From positions 1 through 40,080 of the forward strand of contig JBFHJN010000016.1 in NCBI GenBank assembly GCA_041595875.1: a stretch of DNA of 40,080 bases, written 5' to 3'. The DNA comes from UBA2279 sp041595875. GTDB lineage: Bacteria > Actinomycetota > Coriobacteriia > Anaerosomatales > Anaerosomataceae. Numbering within the stretch: the first letter of the stretch is position 1; each line of letters begins with the position of its first letter. Made by a program: the position numbers and the translations under genes. This document shows, piece by piece, positions 1 through 9,123 of the stretch. Below the pieces are notes generated by a model. The model was not told the DNA's origin. It worked only from the letters and a program-made list of their open reading frames with translations, and did no database searches.

Positions 1-120
1 ATCGCCGAGACCATCAAAGACATCCAGATGAAGCTCGACGAGGCCGAGCGGGGCAATCTCACGCGGCTCATGAAGGTGAAAGACATCATCGCCGCGCAGG
101 AAGCGGCCGGAGAGCGATAA
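1..120 (+). CDS. C-terminal fragment of an unrecognised protein
   Basis: An open frame runs from the first base to a TAA at 118-120 and gives the last 39 residues of a protein that begins upstream of the window. The visible part is charged, probably helical, and ends in QEAAGER. No motif is left that identifies a family, so no function is proposed. It converges on tldE (minus), and the strong hairpin at 248-294 lies between the two. Confidence 0.6.
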   Translation: MAETIKDIQMKLDEAERGNLTRLMKVKDIIAAQEAAGER

Positions 121-247
121 CGGCCTGCAGGGTCTAAAGCGTGCGGGAGTGTAGACCGATAACCCAGGTGTCAGGGTCACTAAGACAACACCTGATGCAC
201 GATTCGGTCGGGCCAGGATGCCCCTCCCGGCTCGCACTGAAGAGTGG

Positions 248-294
248 ACGTACGAAGGTCCCGATGCGACAAGAGCATCGGGACCTTCGTACGT
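248..294. terminator. 20-bp perfect inverted repeat, likely bidirectional terminator
   Basis: Bases 248-267 and 275-294 are exact reverse complements (arm ACGTACGAAGGTCCCGATGC) around a 7-base loop. The element sits between two convergent genes, the natural place for a shared terminator. Neither side carries a real T tract (only TTTGCG on the plus side), so termination may be factor-assisted, or the element may instead be a dispersed palindromic repeat. Confidence 0.6.
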
Positions 295-313
295 TTGCGA
301 AAGGTCGAGCCGG

Positions 314-1657
314 CTACCGTGTCTGGCCGGTGAATTCCCAGTTGGAGAGCAGCAGCGCCGGAGCCAGGTTCGCGCCGCCGTCCTCGGGGCCTATCAGGGT
401 GCGCTTCTCGCCGACGGCTTCCACGGCGTTGAGCGCGTCCACCGCGCTCTGAGTGAACCGCAGGTTCTTCACCGGCTGAGCAAGACGCCCGTCCTCTATG
501 AGGAACGTCCCGTCTCGCGTCATCCCGGTGAGGATAGCGCGTACCGGGTCTTCAACGTTCACATAGTGGAATCTGGTCACATACACGCCGTGCTTGACCG
601 CGCCGATCATGTCCTCGATGCGCGCGTCGCCTGCAGCGATCTCCAGGTTCATCGGCATGGGGCCATAGGGGTTGGGCGCTGGCAGCGCGTGTCCGGTGTT
701 GGGGAGTCCGAGCTTGGCTGCCCAGTACGAGTCGGTGACAGGTGAGCGTCCAACGCCGGCATCGATGAGGGCAGTGCGCCGCTTGGGCATGCCTTCGAAG
801 TCGAACGTGAGTCCGAGCGTCTCGGCGGACGTCGCGTCATCGGTTATGGAGATCAGCGGCGATAGCAGCTGCTGGCCGATCTTGCCCGAGAGGAACGAGC
901 TCTCCTCGGCGTAGGGCTTTGCGCCCAGGCCAAGATAGCCGAGGAAGTCGAGTATGTCCGAGACGGCCTCCGGTGCGAGCACGACGGTGTAGACGCCCGG
1001 ATCCAGCGAGACCGCGCCATCCGAGCGCAGGGCGAGCAGCGCTGCTTCGTCGCCCAGGGCGGTGGGGGAGAAGTCGCCCGCAGCGCCCGAGAGATGCGAC
1101 GCCCATCCGGAGCCGCCGTTCGCGCTCATGGAGAGCACGGTCGACCTCACGGTGGAGACGCCCATGCCCACATCCACACCCAGTGAGTTCGCCACTGCAA
1201 CGGTGTACTCGGTGGCGCTCACGGTGCCGGCGGCGGTCAGATCGCGTACGGCTGACTGCGCGATGATGGCGGCGGCGGCTTCAGCGCGTGCGCTGGCGTC
1301 GAAGGCCCGCACCGACGGGTGTACCCGATCGGGCGTCATGACCTCCACAGGAGACGGGAGGCCGCGGAAATCGGGGTCTTCGGGTGCAAGTCGGGCCGCC
1401 GCGACCGCGCGCTCGCAACAGGCGGCCAGCGATGTGTCGTCGAGGCGGTTGGTGGACGCCACGCCCATGCGCTTGCCCACGACGGCTCGCACAGAGATGC
1501 CGGTGTCACTCTCGGCCACGTTCTGGTGGATGCGGTTGTCTGCGAAGCGCGTGAGTGCGGCGTCCTCGCTTGTCACTAGCGCCTCGGCGCCATCGGCATG
1601 CGTGAGTCCCACAGCCCGACGTGCAAGTTCGCGTGCCTGCTCGGCGGTGAGCATCAT
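314..1657 (-). CDS. tldE: TldE/PmbA-family metalloprotease subunit
   Basis: A 447-residue PmbA/TldE homologue, the usual length for the family. Known members pair with TldD in a heteromeric protease that trims unfolded or modified peptides in the cytoplasm (shown for microcin B17 and CcdA in E. coli). The protein lacks the HExxxH motif of TldD, as expected for the non-catalytic partner. Its start overlaps the tldD stop (ATGATG at 1657-1652, with the tldD TGA inside), so the two are translationally coupled; a purine-rich GGTGGGGGTGGGA precedes it. The substrate here is unknown, since no peptide-modification genes lie nearby. Confidence 0.9.
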   Translation of the reverse strand: MMLTAEQARELARRAVGLTHADGAEALVTSEDAALTRFADNRIHQNVAESDTGISVRAVVGKRMGVASTNRLDDTSLAACCERAVAAARLAPEDPDFRGLPSPVEVMTPDRVHPSVRAFDASARAEAAAAIIAQSAVRDLTAAGTVSATEYTVAVANSLGVDVGMGVSTVRSTVLSMSANGGSGWASHLSGAAGDFSPTALGDEAALLALRSDGAVSLDPGVYTVVLAPEAVSDILDFLGYLGLGAKPYAEESSFLSGKIGQQLLSPLISITDDATSAETLGLTFDFEGMPKRRTALIDAGVGRSPVTDSYWAAKLGLPNTGHALPAPNPYGPMPMNLEIAAGDARIEDMIGAVKHGVYVTRFHYVNVEDPVRAILTGMTRDGTFLIEDGRLAQPVKNLRFTQSAVDALNAVEAVGEKRTLIGPEDGGANLAPALLLSNWEFTGQTR

Positions 1658-3096
1658 CGTCCCACCCCCACCTGGACGTCGCGGAATCGTGCGGGTGCGG
1701 CACCGTGGGCCACGTGTGCAACCTGCATGGGCTCGCCCTTGCCGCAGTTGGGGATACCCCAGACCTGCCAGTGATCTGCCGAGCAGACCGCGTCACACGA
1801 GTTCCAGAACTGCGGCGTGATGCCGGTGTAGTTGGGGTTCTTGATCATCTTTCCAAGCTCGCCGCTCTTGATCTCCCAGCCTATCTCGCACGCGAACTGG
1901 AAGTTCAGGCGCCGGTCGTCGATCGACCAGGAGTTGTTGGTCTCCATATAGATGCCGTCCTCGGTGTCGGCGATGAGGTCCGGCAGCGACCAGCCGCCGG
2001 GCTCCAAAGACAGCGTCGTCATGCGCACGAGCGGGGTGCGGTTCCACCCGTCCGCCCGCATGCAGCCATTGCTCTCCCGGCCGATACGCACCGCTGACTC
2101 GCGTGAGGACAGGAAGCCTGTGAACAGGCCGTCTTTCACGATGAAGTCGCGCTGCGCGGGTACTCCCTCGTCGTCGTAGCCAAAGCTGCCGAGAGACCCC
2201 GGTATGGTCGCGTCACTGGTGACGGTCACGTGCTCCGAGCCGTACTGTAGCACCCCCAGGTCCTCCAGCGTCAGGAACGAAGTCCCCGCGAATGCGGCTT
2301 CATCACCCAAGACGCGGTCCAACTCGGTGGGATGCCCGATCGACTCGTGCACCTGAAGGGCCAGCTGTGGCCCGTCGATGACTATCGTCTTGGTGCCTGA
2401 GGGGCACGGCGCTGCCGAGATGAGCCCGGCGGCCTGCTCGGCAACACGAACCGCATTCCCTGGCAGGTCGAGCGCCAAGATGGCCTCCCAGCCGCCCTGG
2501 ACCGCCTGACCGCCGTGTGAGTTGGGGTAGCTCCTGGGCAGTATCTCGCCGTCTTCGATGGCGTATGCGGTGATGCCCGCCGCGGACTCCGTGTACTTCT
2601 GCTCGATGAAGCTGCCGATGGTGGAGCCGAACGTCTTCTCCACGCGGATGAACCCCAGTGCGCCTTTGGCGATCTTCACCGCCGGCTCCGCTCGCAGCGC
2701 GGCGTCCGCCGCCAGCAGCAGGTCGAGCTTCTCGTCCAGGCTCACCGTGAAGGGATCGATCCGGCAGGGCCCCTCCCAGCTGTCGTTGTACGCGGGTAGC
2801 GCCGAGAGCTCCACGGGCGTGCGTGTGGTCAGCGCGGAGGCCTTGGCGATGGCCACAGCCTGACGGGCCACATCAACGACCGCATCGCTCTCAAGGCTTG
2901 AAGTGGCCGCGAAGCCCCATGAACCGCTGGCGATAGCCCGGACGCCGATACCCAGAGACTCAGAGGTGCTGACGCCCTCCACGACCCCGTTACGCGCCGA
3001 GAGGTTCTCCTGGGTGGTGTGCACTACCCTGACGTCCGCATAGGATGCGCCCGCAGATGAAGCCGCCTGGAGTGCCCTGTCGATGAGTTCTCTCAT
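1654..3096 (-). CDS. tldD: TldD zinc metalloprotease
   Basis: A 480-residue TldD. The metal-binding motif HESIGH (HExxxH) lies near residues 250-255, in the correct place, and the C-terminal glycine-rich beta region typical of the family is complete. The start at 3096 (MRELIDRAL) is chosen over an upstream in-frame start at 3144 because GAGGAAACACC precedes it and the extra 16 residues do not look like TldD. It is the first gene of a tldD-tldE operon. In known systems TldD is the catalytic half of the TldD/E peptidase. The NlpC/P60 gene upstream is on the same strand about 100 bp away and may be independent. Confidence 0.93.
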   Translation of the reverse strand: MRELIDRALQAASSAGASYADVRVVHTTQENLSARNGVVEGVSTSESLGIGVRAIASGSWGFAATSSLESDAVVDVARQAVAIAKASALTTRTPVELSALPAYNDSWEGPCRIDPFTVSLDEKLDLLLAADAALRAEPAVKIAKGALGFIRVEKTFGSTIGSFIEQKYTESAAGITAYAIEDGEILPRSYPNSHGGQAVQGGWEAILALDLPGNAVRVAEQAAGLISAAPCPSGTKTIVIDGPQLALQVHESIGHPTELDRVLGDEAAFAGTSFLTLEDLGVLQYGSEHVTVTSDATIPGSLGSFGYDDEGVPAQRDFIVKDGLFTGFLSSRESAVRIGRESNGCMRADGWNRTPLVRMTTLSLEPGGWSLPDLIADTEDGIYMETNNSWSIDDRRLNFQFACEIGWEIKSGELGKMIKNPNYTGITPQFWNSCDAVCSADHWQVWGIPNCGKGEPMQVAHVAHGAAPARFRDVQVGVGR

Positions 3097-3197
3097 GGTG
3101 TTTCCTCGCTCTAGTACGTGTGATGTCGGAAAACAGCCGACCACAAGACGATATCAGACCGTCTGTTGAAGCGTCGGCGGGGGGCTGGTGGTCCGGC

Positions 3198-4349
3198 TTA
3201 CGGAGATGAAGTACCGATGATGGGGGAGGTCCGAGGCTGCCAGTCATAGCGACGAGCCCCGGCGTAGTCAGAGCGCTCAGCGAGCAGGCTCAGCTTCACG
3301 AAGTCTCCCGTGCGAGGCGCGTGGATGAAGTAGCCGCCGCCAACGTAGATGCCAACGTGATGCACAGGAGAGCCGAAGAAGACCACGTCACCGGGCTCAA
3401 GGTCAGCGGGTGCGATCTTCTCGCCGAGAAGGAACTGAGCGCCCGAGTAGTGAGGCAGGCTCACACCATGCTGCTGGAAGACGTACATGACCAGCCCTGA
3501 GCAGTCGAAGCCGGATGTGGACGCGCCTCCCCAGAGGTACGGGATGCCGTGGTAGGAGAGCGCGGTCTCCACGGGCGATCCGGCATCGACGACGATGCCT
3601 GCATCGTTGGCGCCCGAGAGGATCGCCTGCATCAACGCTGCTTCTTCTTGCTGGCGTCGCTCGGCCTCCGAGTCGAGCAGTGCAAGCAGCTCGCTTTGTG
3701 CCTGAGCGAACATCTCTTCTCGCTCCTGGATCCGGAGCATGACCTCTATGCGCCGCGCTTTGAGCGTGAACTCAAGCGACTCGGCGTGAAGCTGCTCGTT
3801 TTCCAGAGCGGTCGCCTTCGCTGCTACGGCGTCACGCTGCTGCCGGAGTGTCTCTGCGATGTCGGCATCGGTCTCGCCAAGCGTCCGGAGGAACCGGATG
3901 CGTGCGACGAGGTCGGTCACCGACTTGGCGCTCAGGAGCACGTCCAACGTGTTCAGGTCGCCGTCTCTGTATATCTCGCGAGCGCGCTCGGACAGCTGTT
4001 CGGACTGCACGCTGAACGCGATCTCGGCGTTGTCGAGTTCGAGCTTGGTCGCCGTGAGCTTCTGTTGCGTGGTCTCCAGCTCGAATATGGCGGCGTTGTA
4101 CGCTTCGGTGGCGATGCTCAGTTCTCGATCAAGCTCTTCGAGTTGAGCCTGGAAGGCGTCCAGCTCGGCTTGCTTGCTGGCCAGTTCGCCCCGGAATTCG
4201 GCTGTCTCGGCGGTGTCTGTCGTGGGCGCCACGGGGTCGGTAGATGTCTGAGCCGGCGTTGCGAAAGCGGTACCGCCGAACACGAGTGTGGCGATGATTG
4301 TGAGGGCGATGGCGCTTCTTGAGAGGCGCCTGATCAGGGTGGGTCCCAT
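3198..4349 (-). CDS. Secreted NlpC/P60 peptidoglycan hydrolase with N-terminal coiled coil
   Basis: A 383-residue exported cell-wall hydrolase. An N-terminal signal peptide (hydrophobic residues 13-30, ending AFA) is followed by a long charged coiled coil (about 45-240, PcsB/RipA-like) and a C-terminal NlpC/P60 domain. The catalytic cysteine is in DCSG (about residue 283); the histidines are in HHVGIY (about 331) and FIHAP (343). Such enzymes cut the D-Glu to diamino-acid bond in stem peptides and act in daughter-cell separation, with the coiled coil often controlling activity. The ATG at 4349 is preferred over a TTG at 4370 because GGAAGG lies six bases ahead of it. It is transcribed away from the tRNA gene. 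Confidence 0.88.
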   Translation of the reverse strand: MGPTLIRRLSRSAIALTIIATLVFGGTAFATPAQTSTDPVAPTTDTAETAEFRGELASKQAELDAFQAQLEELDRELSIATEAYNAAIFELETTQQKLTATKLELDNAEIAFSVQSEQLSERAREIYRDGDLNTLDVLLSAKSVTDLVARIRFLRTLGETDADIAETLRQQRDAVAAKATALENEQLHAESLEFTLKARRIEVMLRIQEREEMFAQAQSELLALLDSEAERRQQEEAALMQAILSGANDAGIVVDAGSPVETALSYHGIPYLWGGASTSGFDCSGLVMYVFQQHGVSLPHYSGAQFLLGEKIAPADLEPGDVVFFGSPVHHVGIYVGGGYFIHAPRTGDFVKLSLLAERSDYAGARRYDWQPRTSPIIGTSSP

Positions 4350-4387
4350 CACTGCCTTCCATCGAGCCAAGCGTTAGTTAACGTTGC

Positions 4388-4395
4388 TTAAAGTA
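4388..4395 (-). promoter_or_regulatory. Candidate -10 box for the NlpC/P60 gene
   Basis: On the minus strand a TATACT box lies about 40 bases upstream of the chosen ATG, within TGCTATACTTTAAG. The -35 is weak (GGTCGA-like at about 16-17 bases). This is a single-sequence reading only. Confidence 0.4.
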
Positions 4396-4497
4396 TAGCA
4401 CCGACGCTGCTGGTCGACCTTCGCATATGTACCATACCCATCTTGCCGATGCTTTGCGAAAACCTTGCCGATTCGCGTGTGCGGCGGCGGAGATGTC

Positions 4498-4526
4498 TTG
4501 CATAGCGGCATGCAGGGTGGTAACCT
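4498..4526 (+). promoter_or_regulatory. Candidate promoter of tRNA-fMet
   Basis: TTGCAT (4498-4503), a 17-base spacer and TAACCT (4521-4526) lie 27 bases ahead of the tRNA 5' end, a good geometry for a vegetative promoter. Confidence 0.45.
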
Positions 4527-4552
4527 GGCAATCCCACGAGATGTGGTTACGT

Positions 4553-4629
<77 letters not shown>

Positions 4630-4638
4630 ACAAACTCG

Positions 4639-4676
4639 CAGGTCAGAGGCATCAAGCCCTCTGGCCTGTTTTGTTT
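4639..4676 (+). terminator. Rho-independent terminator after tRNA-fMet
   Basis: The stem pairs CAGGTCAGAGGC with GCCCTCTGGCCTG around a short ATCAA loop (one bulge or wobble) and is followed by TTTTGTTT at 4669-4676. Confidence 0.85.
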
Positions 4677-4838
4677 CTCAGGCAGATAGTCTGCAGCCCC
4701 TCTTACAGTTCTAGCCAGAAGCATCGTGTTGGAGGATACTCACACCCGTTCCGGATAGCAGGCTCTGTTGGATTCGGCCTGTCTTCATCCGTGGACATCC
4801 GATTCGTTTCCGAGAGTGAACATCGAGGGGATGCTTTG

Positions 4839-6221
4839 ATGAGCGACAAGGAGAAGTCGACCGAGGCGAAACGTGAGGGGTTCTCAACGACGCTGGGGGT
4901 TCTGGCCGCGACGTTGGGTTCGGCAGTGGGTCTGGGGAACATATGGAAGTTCCCGTCACTGACAGGTCAGAACGGCGGCGCGGCGTTCGTGTTCGTCTAC
5001 CTGATCTGCGTGCTGCTCATCGGTCTGCCCGTCATGATCTCCGAGTTCATCATCGGCCGGAGGGCCGGCGCCAACAACGTCGGCGCGTTCAAGAAGCTGG
5101 AGCCTTCGCCCACCAAGCCGTGGTACATGACGGGTGTCGTGGGTGTGGCAGCAGCGTTCCTGATCATGTTCTTCTACACTGACGTGGCGGGGTGGGTCTA
5201 CTCCTACGCGTTCAGGTCGTTGACGGGTGGGTTCTCCCAGGTGGGTGCTACCGAGACCGCTGACGTGTTCGCCAAATACGTCGGTAGCGTGGCCGGACCT
5301 TTGGTCTGGCAGTGGATCGTGCTGGCTACGATCAGCGTCATCATCATCGCAGGCGTCACAAAGGGCATCGAGCGCATGACGAAGACGCTGTTGCCGATCC
5401 TTCTGGTCTTGCTGCTCATCTGCGACATCCGGGCGTTGACGCTTCCGGGCGCGTTCGCCGGTGTGGAGTATCTCTTCCGGCCCGACTTCACCAAGATCAC
5501 GGCCGGGGTCGTCCTCGCGGCTCTGGGTCTGGCATTTTTCAAGCTCTCGGTCGGCATGGGCACCATGACGACGTACGGCAGCTACATAGGCAAGAAGGAG
5601 AACATGCCGGCCAACGCCGTCAAGGTGGCACTATCAGACACGTTGGTCTCCATCCTGGCCGGCCTGGCGGTGTTCCCGGCGGTCTTCGCCTTCGGATTCC
5701 AGCCCGACGCCGGACCGTCGCTGCTGTTCATCACGATCCCCGCCGTTTTCAAGACCATGCCGTTCGGACAGCTGTTCCTGACGATGTTCTTCGTGCTGGC
5801 GTCTATCGCAGCCACCGGCGCGATGATCTCGCTTCTGGAGGTCCCGGTGGCCTATCTGACCGAGGAAAAGCGCTGGTCCCGGATGACCGCCACGCTTGTC
5901 TCGGCGGGTACGATGGGCGTCATCGGTAGCCTGGCGACGCTCTCGACCAGTACCCTGTCGGACACGCTGGTGTTCGGCAAGACCTTCTTCGACCTGTTCG
6001 ACTTCGCCTCTTCCAACATCGCCCTGCCGGTGGGTGGCATCTTGATCTGCCTCTTCGTCGGATGGAAGCTGGGTCCGAAGGTGATCATGGACGAGGCCTC
6101 CAATGCCGGTGCGCTCAACAACGTGGCCTTCTTGAAGGTCTTCATCGTGCTGGTGCGCTACGTGGCTCCGCTTGCGATCCTCGCGGTGCTGCTGAACGGA
6201 CTTGGGATCATCACGTTCTAG
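4839..6221 (+). CDS. Na+-dependent symporter, NSS/SNF (LeuT) family
   Basis: A 460-residue integral membrane protein with 11-12 hydrophobic segments. TM1 carries GSAVGLGNIWKFP, the unwound substrate- and sodium-binding segment of the family, followed by NGGAAF and the conserved GRR turn. Family members import amino acids or related small solutes with Na+; the substrate cannot be read from sequence. The ATG at 4839 is chosen because GAGGGG precedes it and the protein then begins just ahead of TM1; the 56 residues of frame upstream run back into the tRNA terminator. A tiny ATG-CTT-TGA frame ends exactly on the start (TGATG). A hairpin terminator follows at 6263-6294. Confidence 0.9.
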   Translation: MSDKEKSTEAKREGFSTTLGVLAATLGSAVGLGNIWKFPSLTGQNGGAAFVFVYLICVLLIGLPVMISEFIIGRRAGANNVGAFKKLEPSPTKPWYMTGVVGVAAAFLIMFFYTDVAGWVYSYAFRSLTGGFSQVGATETADVFAKYVGSVAGPLVWQWIVLATISVIIIAGVTKGIERMTKTLLPILLVLLLICDIRALTLPGAFAGVEYLFRPDFTKITAGVVLAALGLAFFKLSVGMGTMTTYGSYIGKKENMPANAVKVALSDTLVSILAGLAVFPAVFAFGFQPDAGPSLLFITIPAVFKTMPFGQLFLTMFFVLASIAATGAMISLLEVPVAYLTEEKRWSRMTATLVSAGTMGVIGSLATLSTSTLSDTLVFGKTFFDLFDFASSNIALPVGGILICLFVGWKLGPKVIMDEASNAGALNNVAFLKVFIVLVRYVAPLAILAVLLNGLGIITF

Positions 6222-6262
6222 CTTCGCGCGCCCGAGGCCCCGTCTCCATAGCGGTCCATGTC

Positions 6263-6300
6263 CAGACCGGAGGGCCATACCGCTTTCCGGTCTGCGTGTT
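6263..6300 (+). terminator. Terminator-like hairpin after the NSS transporter
   Basis: CAGACCGGA (6263-6271) pairs with TCCGGTCTG (6286-6294) and is followed by CGTGTTT. It lies 40 bases after the transporter stop and before the lipoprotein gene. Confidence 0.65.
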
Positions 6301-6351
6301 TCCGGGCAAGGTCGAGCCCCTGGGTACATATGACACGAGCGGGGATGTGAG

Positions 6352-6879
6352 ATGGCGATCAGACGATTGTTCACGGGGATGGTCGTCTTGCTGCTGACCG
6401 TCAGTCTGGCCGGGTGCAGTGGCGAGATGAGCGCCGAAGAGGGCGCGACCCAAAGCGATGAGGGCGATGCGGTCATAGCGCCGGTCTCCGAGGTGGATCT
6501 TGACTGGCTCGAGGGTGAGTGGACCGTGCTCACCACGCTTGTCTACATCGACAATCCGGTGATGGAGCCTGCTGCGAACCAACCGATGGCCGAGTGGGTC
6601 TGCGAGATAGACGGGTCCACGATGTATCTCGTGACAGACATGCACACCTACGAAGGCACGCTCACCAGTGATGACGGTGACAACTGGAAATACGTCGCCA
6701 GCTCGACGTACGTCGATGACGGCGGCATCGCCTGGACGAGCGCCATCGAGGTGGACGGCATCAAGAACAGTGACGATTCCTTCGTTGGCGAGATGCTCGG
6801 CGAGATATCGTCCGACGCGGAAGGCCACCTCTATAGCGCGCAGTGGAGCCTCAACGCCGAGCGCATGGCAGGGGAGTAG
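6352..6879 (+). CDS. Hypothetical lipoprotein
   Basis: A 175-residue protein with a lipoprotein signal: a charged start, a hydrophobic stretch and lipobox LAGC at about residues 19-22. The mature part is acidic with a WLEGEWTV stretch and alternating aromatic/acidic beta-strand-like sequence, loosely like small lipocalin-type beta barrels; this likeness is only a hint. I do not recognise a family. It is expected on the outer face of the membrane. It converges on the GNAT gene with only seven bases between stop codons and stands alone after the transporter terminator. Confidence 0.75.
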   Translation: MAIRRLFTGMVVLLLTVSLAGCSGEMSAEEGATQSDEGDAVIAPVSEVDLDWLEGEWTVLTTLVYIDNPVMEPAANQPMAEWVCEIDGSTMYLVTDMHTYEGTLTSDDGDNWKYVASSTYVDDGGIAWTSAIEVDGIKNSDDSFVGEMLGEISSDAEGHLYSAQWSLNAERMAGE

Positions 6880-6886
6880 TCGTAGG

Positions 6887-8074
6887 CTACAGCTGGTAGT
6901 CCCAAATGCGCCACTTCTTGTACTCGTGCCCGCCCATGAACTCGGATGCACGGATGACGAGGTCGTTGTTCTCCAGCAGCAACGACGCATCGCAGTCCTT
7001 GTAGCCATTGGTCTTCGCGTAGGCGAGCACCTCGTCGAAGAGCAGGGCGTCGGCACCCATGCGGCGGTAGCCGGGCAGTATGCCGAAGAACATCAGCCGC
7101 ACGCGCGGCAGATGACGTCGCGTCATGAGAAGGCGCGCGACCCGTGTGTAGTCGGAGTCGCCGTACCACTTCCAGCGAGGCTGAAGTGCCACGTTGGGGT
7201 CGGGGAAGCATCCCAGAACGGCGATGGGCTTGCCCTCGTGGTAGGCGAAGCGGATCAGGCCCGGATCGAGGATGAGCTTGAGCGTCTCCACGAGCATCTC
7301 GGCTTCCCAGTCCGTGATAGGCAGGAAGCCCCAGTTCTCGGCCCAGGCCTGGTTGTAGATATCGATGATGAGCTTGACCTCGGCCTCGAGGTCTTTGAGC
7401 ACTACCGATCGCGTCTCAAGCGTGCCGCGCTTGCGTAGGGAGCTGGCGACACGCGTGAGCCGTTCGTTGGCAGGCTTGGTGAGGTCGATGAGATACGCGA
7501 CGTAGTCCTTGGCCTTTTCAAAGCCGTATCGCTCGATGAACTCGCCGTAGTAGGGCGGGTTGTACGTGTGCTCCACGTAGACGTCCTGATCGAAGCCTTC
7601 TATCAGGCACGCCTGGCGTTCATGCGTGATGTTGGAGTACTCGCCGGGGCCACGCAGCACCTCGGCGCCGTGCGCCTTGCACCAGTCGCGTGCGGCATCC
7701 AGGAGCTTCTCGGCAACTGCATAGTCCTCGATGACCTCGAAGAAGCCGAAGAAGCCGAACTTGCCGCCCCAACCCTCGTCGATACGCTCATTCACTACTG
7801 CCGAGACACGCCCGACGGGCTTGCCGTCGCGATGCGCCATGAAGTGCGTCGCCTTCGCGGTCTTGTGGTAGGGGTGCTCGGGGGTGAGCAGTCCTGTCAT
7901 GCCAAGCAGCTTGTTGCCCAGAAGATCGCCATCCAGCTGCGGGGTCCAGTGCTTGTCGCCCTTGTAGAGCTCGTAGGGGAAACGAACGAAATCCTTGAGT
8001 CGGGGATCGCCGAGGGGCATCTCGGTGATCGTGACGTTGCCCGTTGGTGTGGCCGGCTCAGATTCCCCGTTCAT
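6887..8074 (-). CDS. YghO-like GNAT-fold N-acyltransferase
   Basis: A 395-residue protein of the GNAT superfamily resembling E. coli YghO. The C-terminal half has the acyl-CoA binding loop in the form LPGYRRMGADALLF. The N-terminal half (FVRFPYELYKGDKHW, then a long second GNAT-like lobe) is typical of this larger family. Related GNAT proteins have been shown to be bacterial ceramide synthases that N-acylate a sphingoid base in Caulobacter; that role here is inferred from the neighbouring serine-palmitoyltransferase-like gene. The start at 8074 (MNGESEP) has GGGAG nine bases ahead; an upstream in-frame start at 8134 adds non-conserved residues. It is divergent from the acyltransferase at 8191. 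Confidence 0.8.
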   Translation of the reverse strand: MNGESEPATPTGNVTITEMPLGDPRLKDFVRFPYELYKGDKHWTPQLDGDLLGNKLLGMTGLLTPEHPYHKTAKATHFMAHRDGKPVGRVSAVVNERIDEGWGGKFGFFGFFEVIEDYAVAEKLLDAARDWCKAHGAEVLRGPGEYSNITHERQACLIEGFDQDVYVEHTYNPPYYGEFIERYGFEKAKDYVAYLIDLTKPANERLTRVASSLRKRGTLETRSVVLKDLEAEVKLIIDIYNQAWAENWGFLPITDWEAEMLVETLKLILDPGLIRFAYHEGKPIAVLGCFPDPNVALQPRWKWYGDSDYTRVARLLMTRRHLPRVRLMFFGILPGYRRMGADALLFDEVLAYAKTNGYKDCDASLLLENNDLVIRASEFMGGHEYKKWRIWDYQL

Positions 8075-8190
8075 CGTCGCTCCCTGATCGTTTTGATTGA
8101 AGTCTGTTATCGAGCGTAGCAGACACGCCGCCACCGAACGAGGGTACTGCTACACTTCATAAGGTGCCAATAGAGGAGTGATCGGTCCGC

Positions 8191-9084
8191 ATGGATCTCA
8201 GTGCGATCTCGAACAGCAAATGGGCTACCGGCGTTGCGCTCGGGGTGGGAAAGATGGTCCCTCCGCGTGTAGGGCATGGGCTTGCGCGTCGAGTCGCTCT
8301 CAAGATCTCGGCCAACCGCGATGACCCTATGGTGCAGACGATGCGGGCCAACCAGTGGATGGCGTCTCGCGGCACCCTGAGCGGGCAGCAGCTCGACGAC
8401 GCGGTTCGCGATGCGTTCGCATACAGCGGGCGCTTCCTCTACGACCTCTACCACGTCATGGAGGACCCCGATGCGCTGATGGGGATGGTCGAAGTCGATG
8501 AGACGTTCGAGCGGGTGCTCGCCGAGGCGAAACAGGGTCCTCACGTCTACGCGGGTGTCCACCTTGGCAACTTCGACCTGATCGGCCGTGCGCTTGGCTA
8601 CAACGGCTGGAAGCAGCAACTGCTGACCGTCGCCGACCCCAATGGCGGCTACAAGTGGCAAAATGAGATGCGTGAGCGGTACGGCTTCGATGTGACCCCG
8701 GTGAGCATCGAGGCGCTCAAGCACGCGTCGCGTAGACTTGCCGAGGGGGGATCGGTCACAACCGGGCTGGACCGTCCGCTTCCGGATGCGAAGCAGTTCC
8801 CCGTGTTCTTCGGCAAGCCGTCGTCAGTGCCGTTGCTTCACGTGCGCCTGGCGATGCGAGCGAAGGTGCCGGTCGTCGTCATCTCGGCGATTCTTGGCGA
8901 GGACGGGAAGTACCGTCTTCAGGCTTCGGAGCCGATACACATGGAGACCGGGGGGAGCACCGCTTCTGACATGCTCGCCAACGGAGAGCGCGTCTTGGTC
9001 GAGGTTGAGAAGCTCATTGAGCGTGCGCCACGCCAGTGGGCGATGACGCACCCCGTGTGGCCCGACGTGGTTGGGACAGTCTAG
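8191..9084 (+). CDS. LpxL/PatA-like lysophospholipid acyltransferase
   Basis: A 297-residue protein of the HtrB/LpxL/PatA acyltransferase family. The catalytic HX4D motif is HLGNFD (H124, D129); a later GLDRPLPD block and the near-terminal THPVWPD fit the family, which usually ends in a HPVWP-like motif. It transfers an acyl chain from CoA or ACP to a (glyco)lipid at the inner membrane face. In actinobacteria the related PatA acylates phosphatidylinositol mannosides; the lipid acceptor here is unknown. It is the first gene of a four-gene plus-strand run and is preceded by AGAGGAG. A TACACT box at 8150-8155 may be its -10. Confidence 0.85.
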   Translation: MDLSAISNSKWATGVALGVGKMVPPRVGHGLARRVALKISANRDDPMVQTMRANQWMASRGTLSGQQLDDAVRDAFAYSGRFLYDLYHVMEDPDALMGMVEVDETFERVLAEAKQGPHVYAGVHLGNFDLIGRALGYNGWKQQLLTVADPNGGYKWQNEMRERYGFDVTPVSIEALKHASRRLAEGGSVTTGLDRPLPDAKQFPVFFGKPSSVPLLHVRLAMRAKVPVVVISAILGEDGKYRLQASEPIHMETGGSTASDMLANGERVLVEVEKLIERAPRQWAMTHPVWPDVVGTV

Positions 9085-9123
9085 TTGGAGCGCCTCTGCT
9101 GCGCATGCGAAAGGAAGGCCTGA

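Noticed and set aside
4671..4838. Upstream extension of the NSS transporter frame (56 residues)
   Set aside because: It begins inside the tRNA terminator, has no transporter-like sequence, and a better ribosome site precedes the ATG at 4839.
5634..6536. 300-residue minus-strand frame over the NSS transporter end
   Set aside because: It lies antisense to a clear transporter and has low-complexity Arg/His-rich sequence typical of shadow frames in high-GC DNA.
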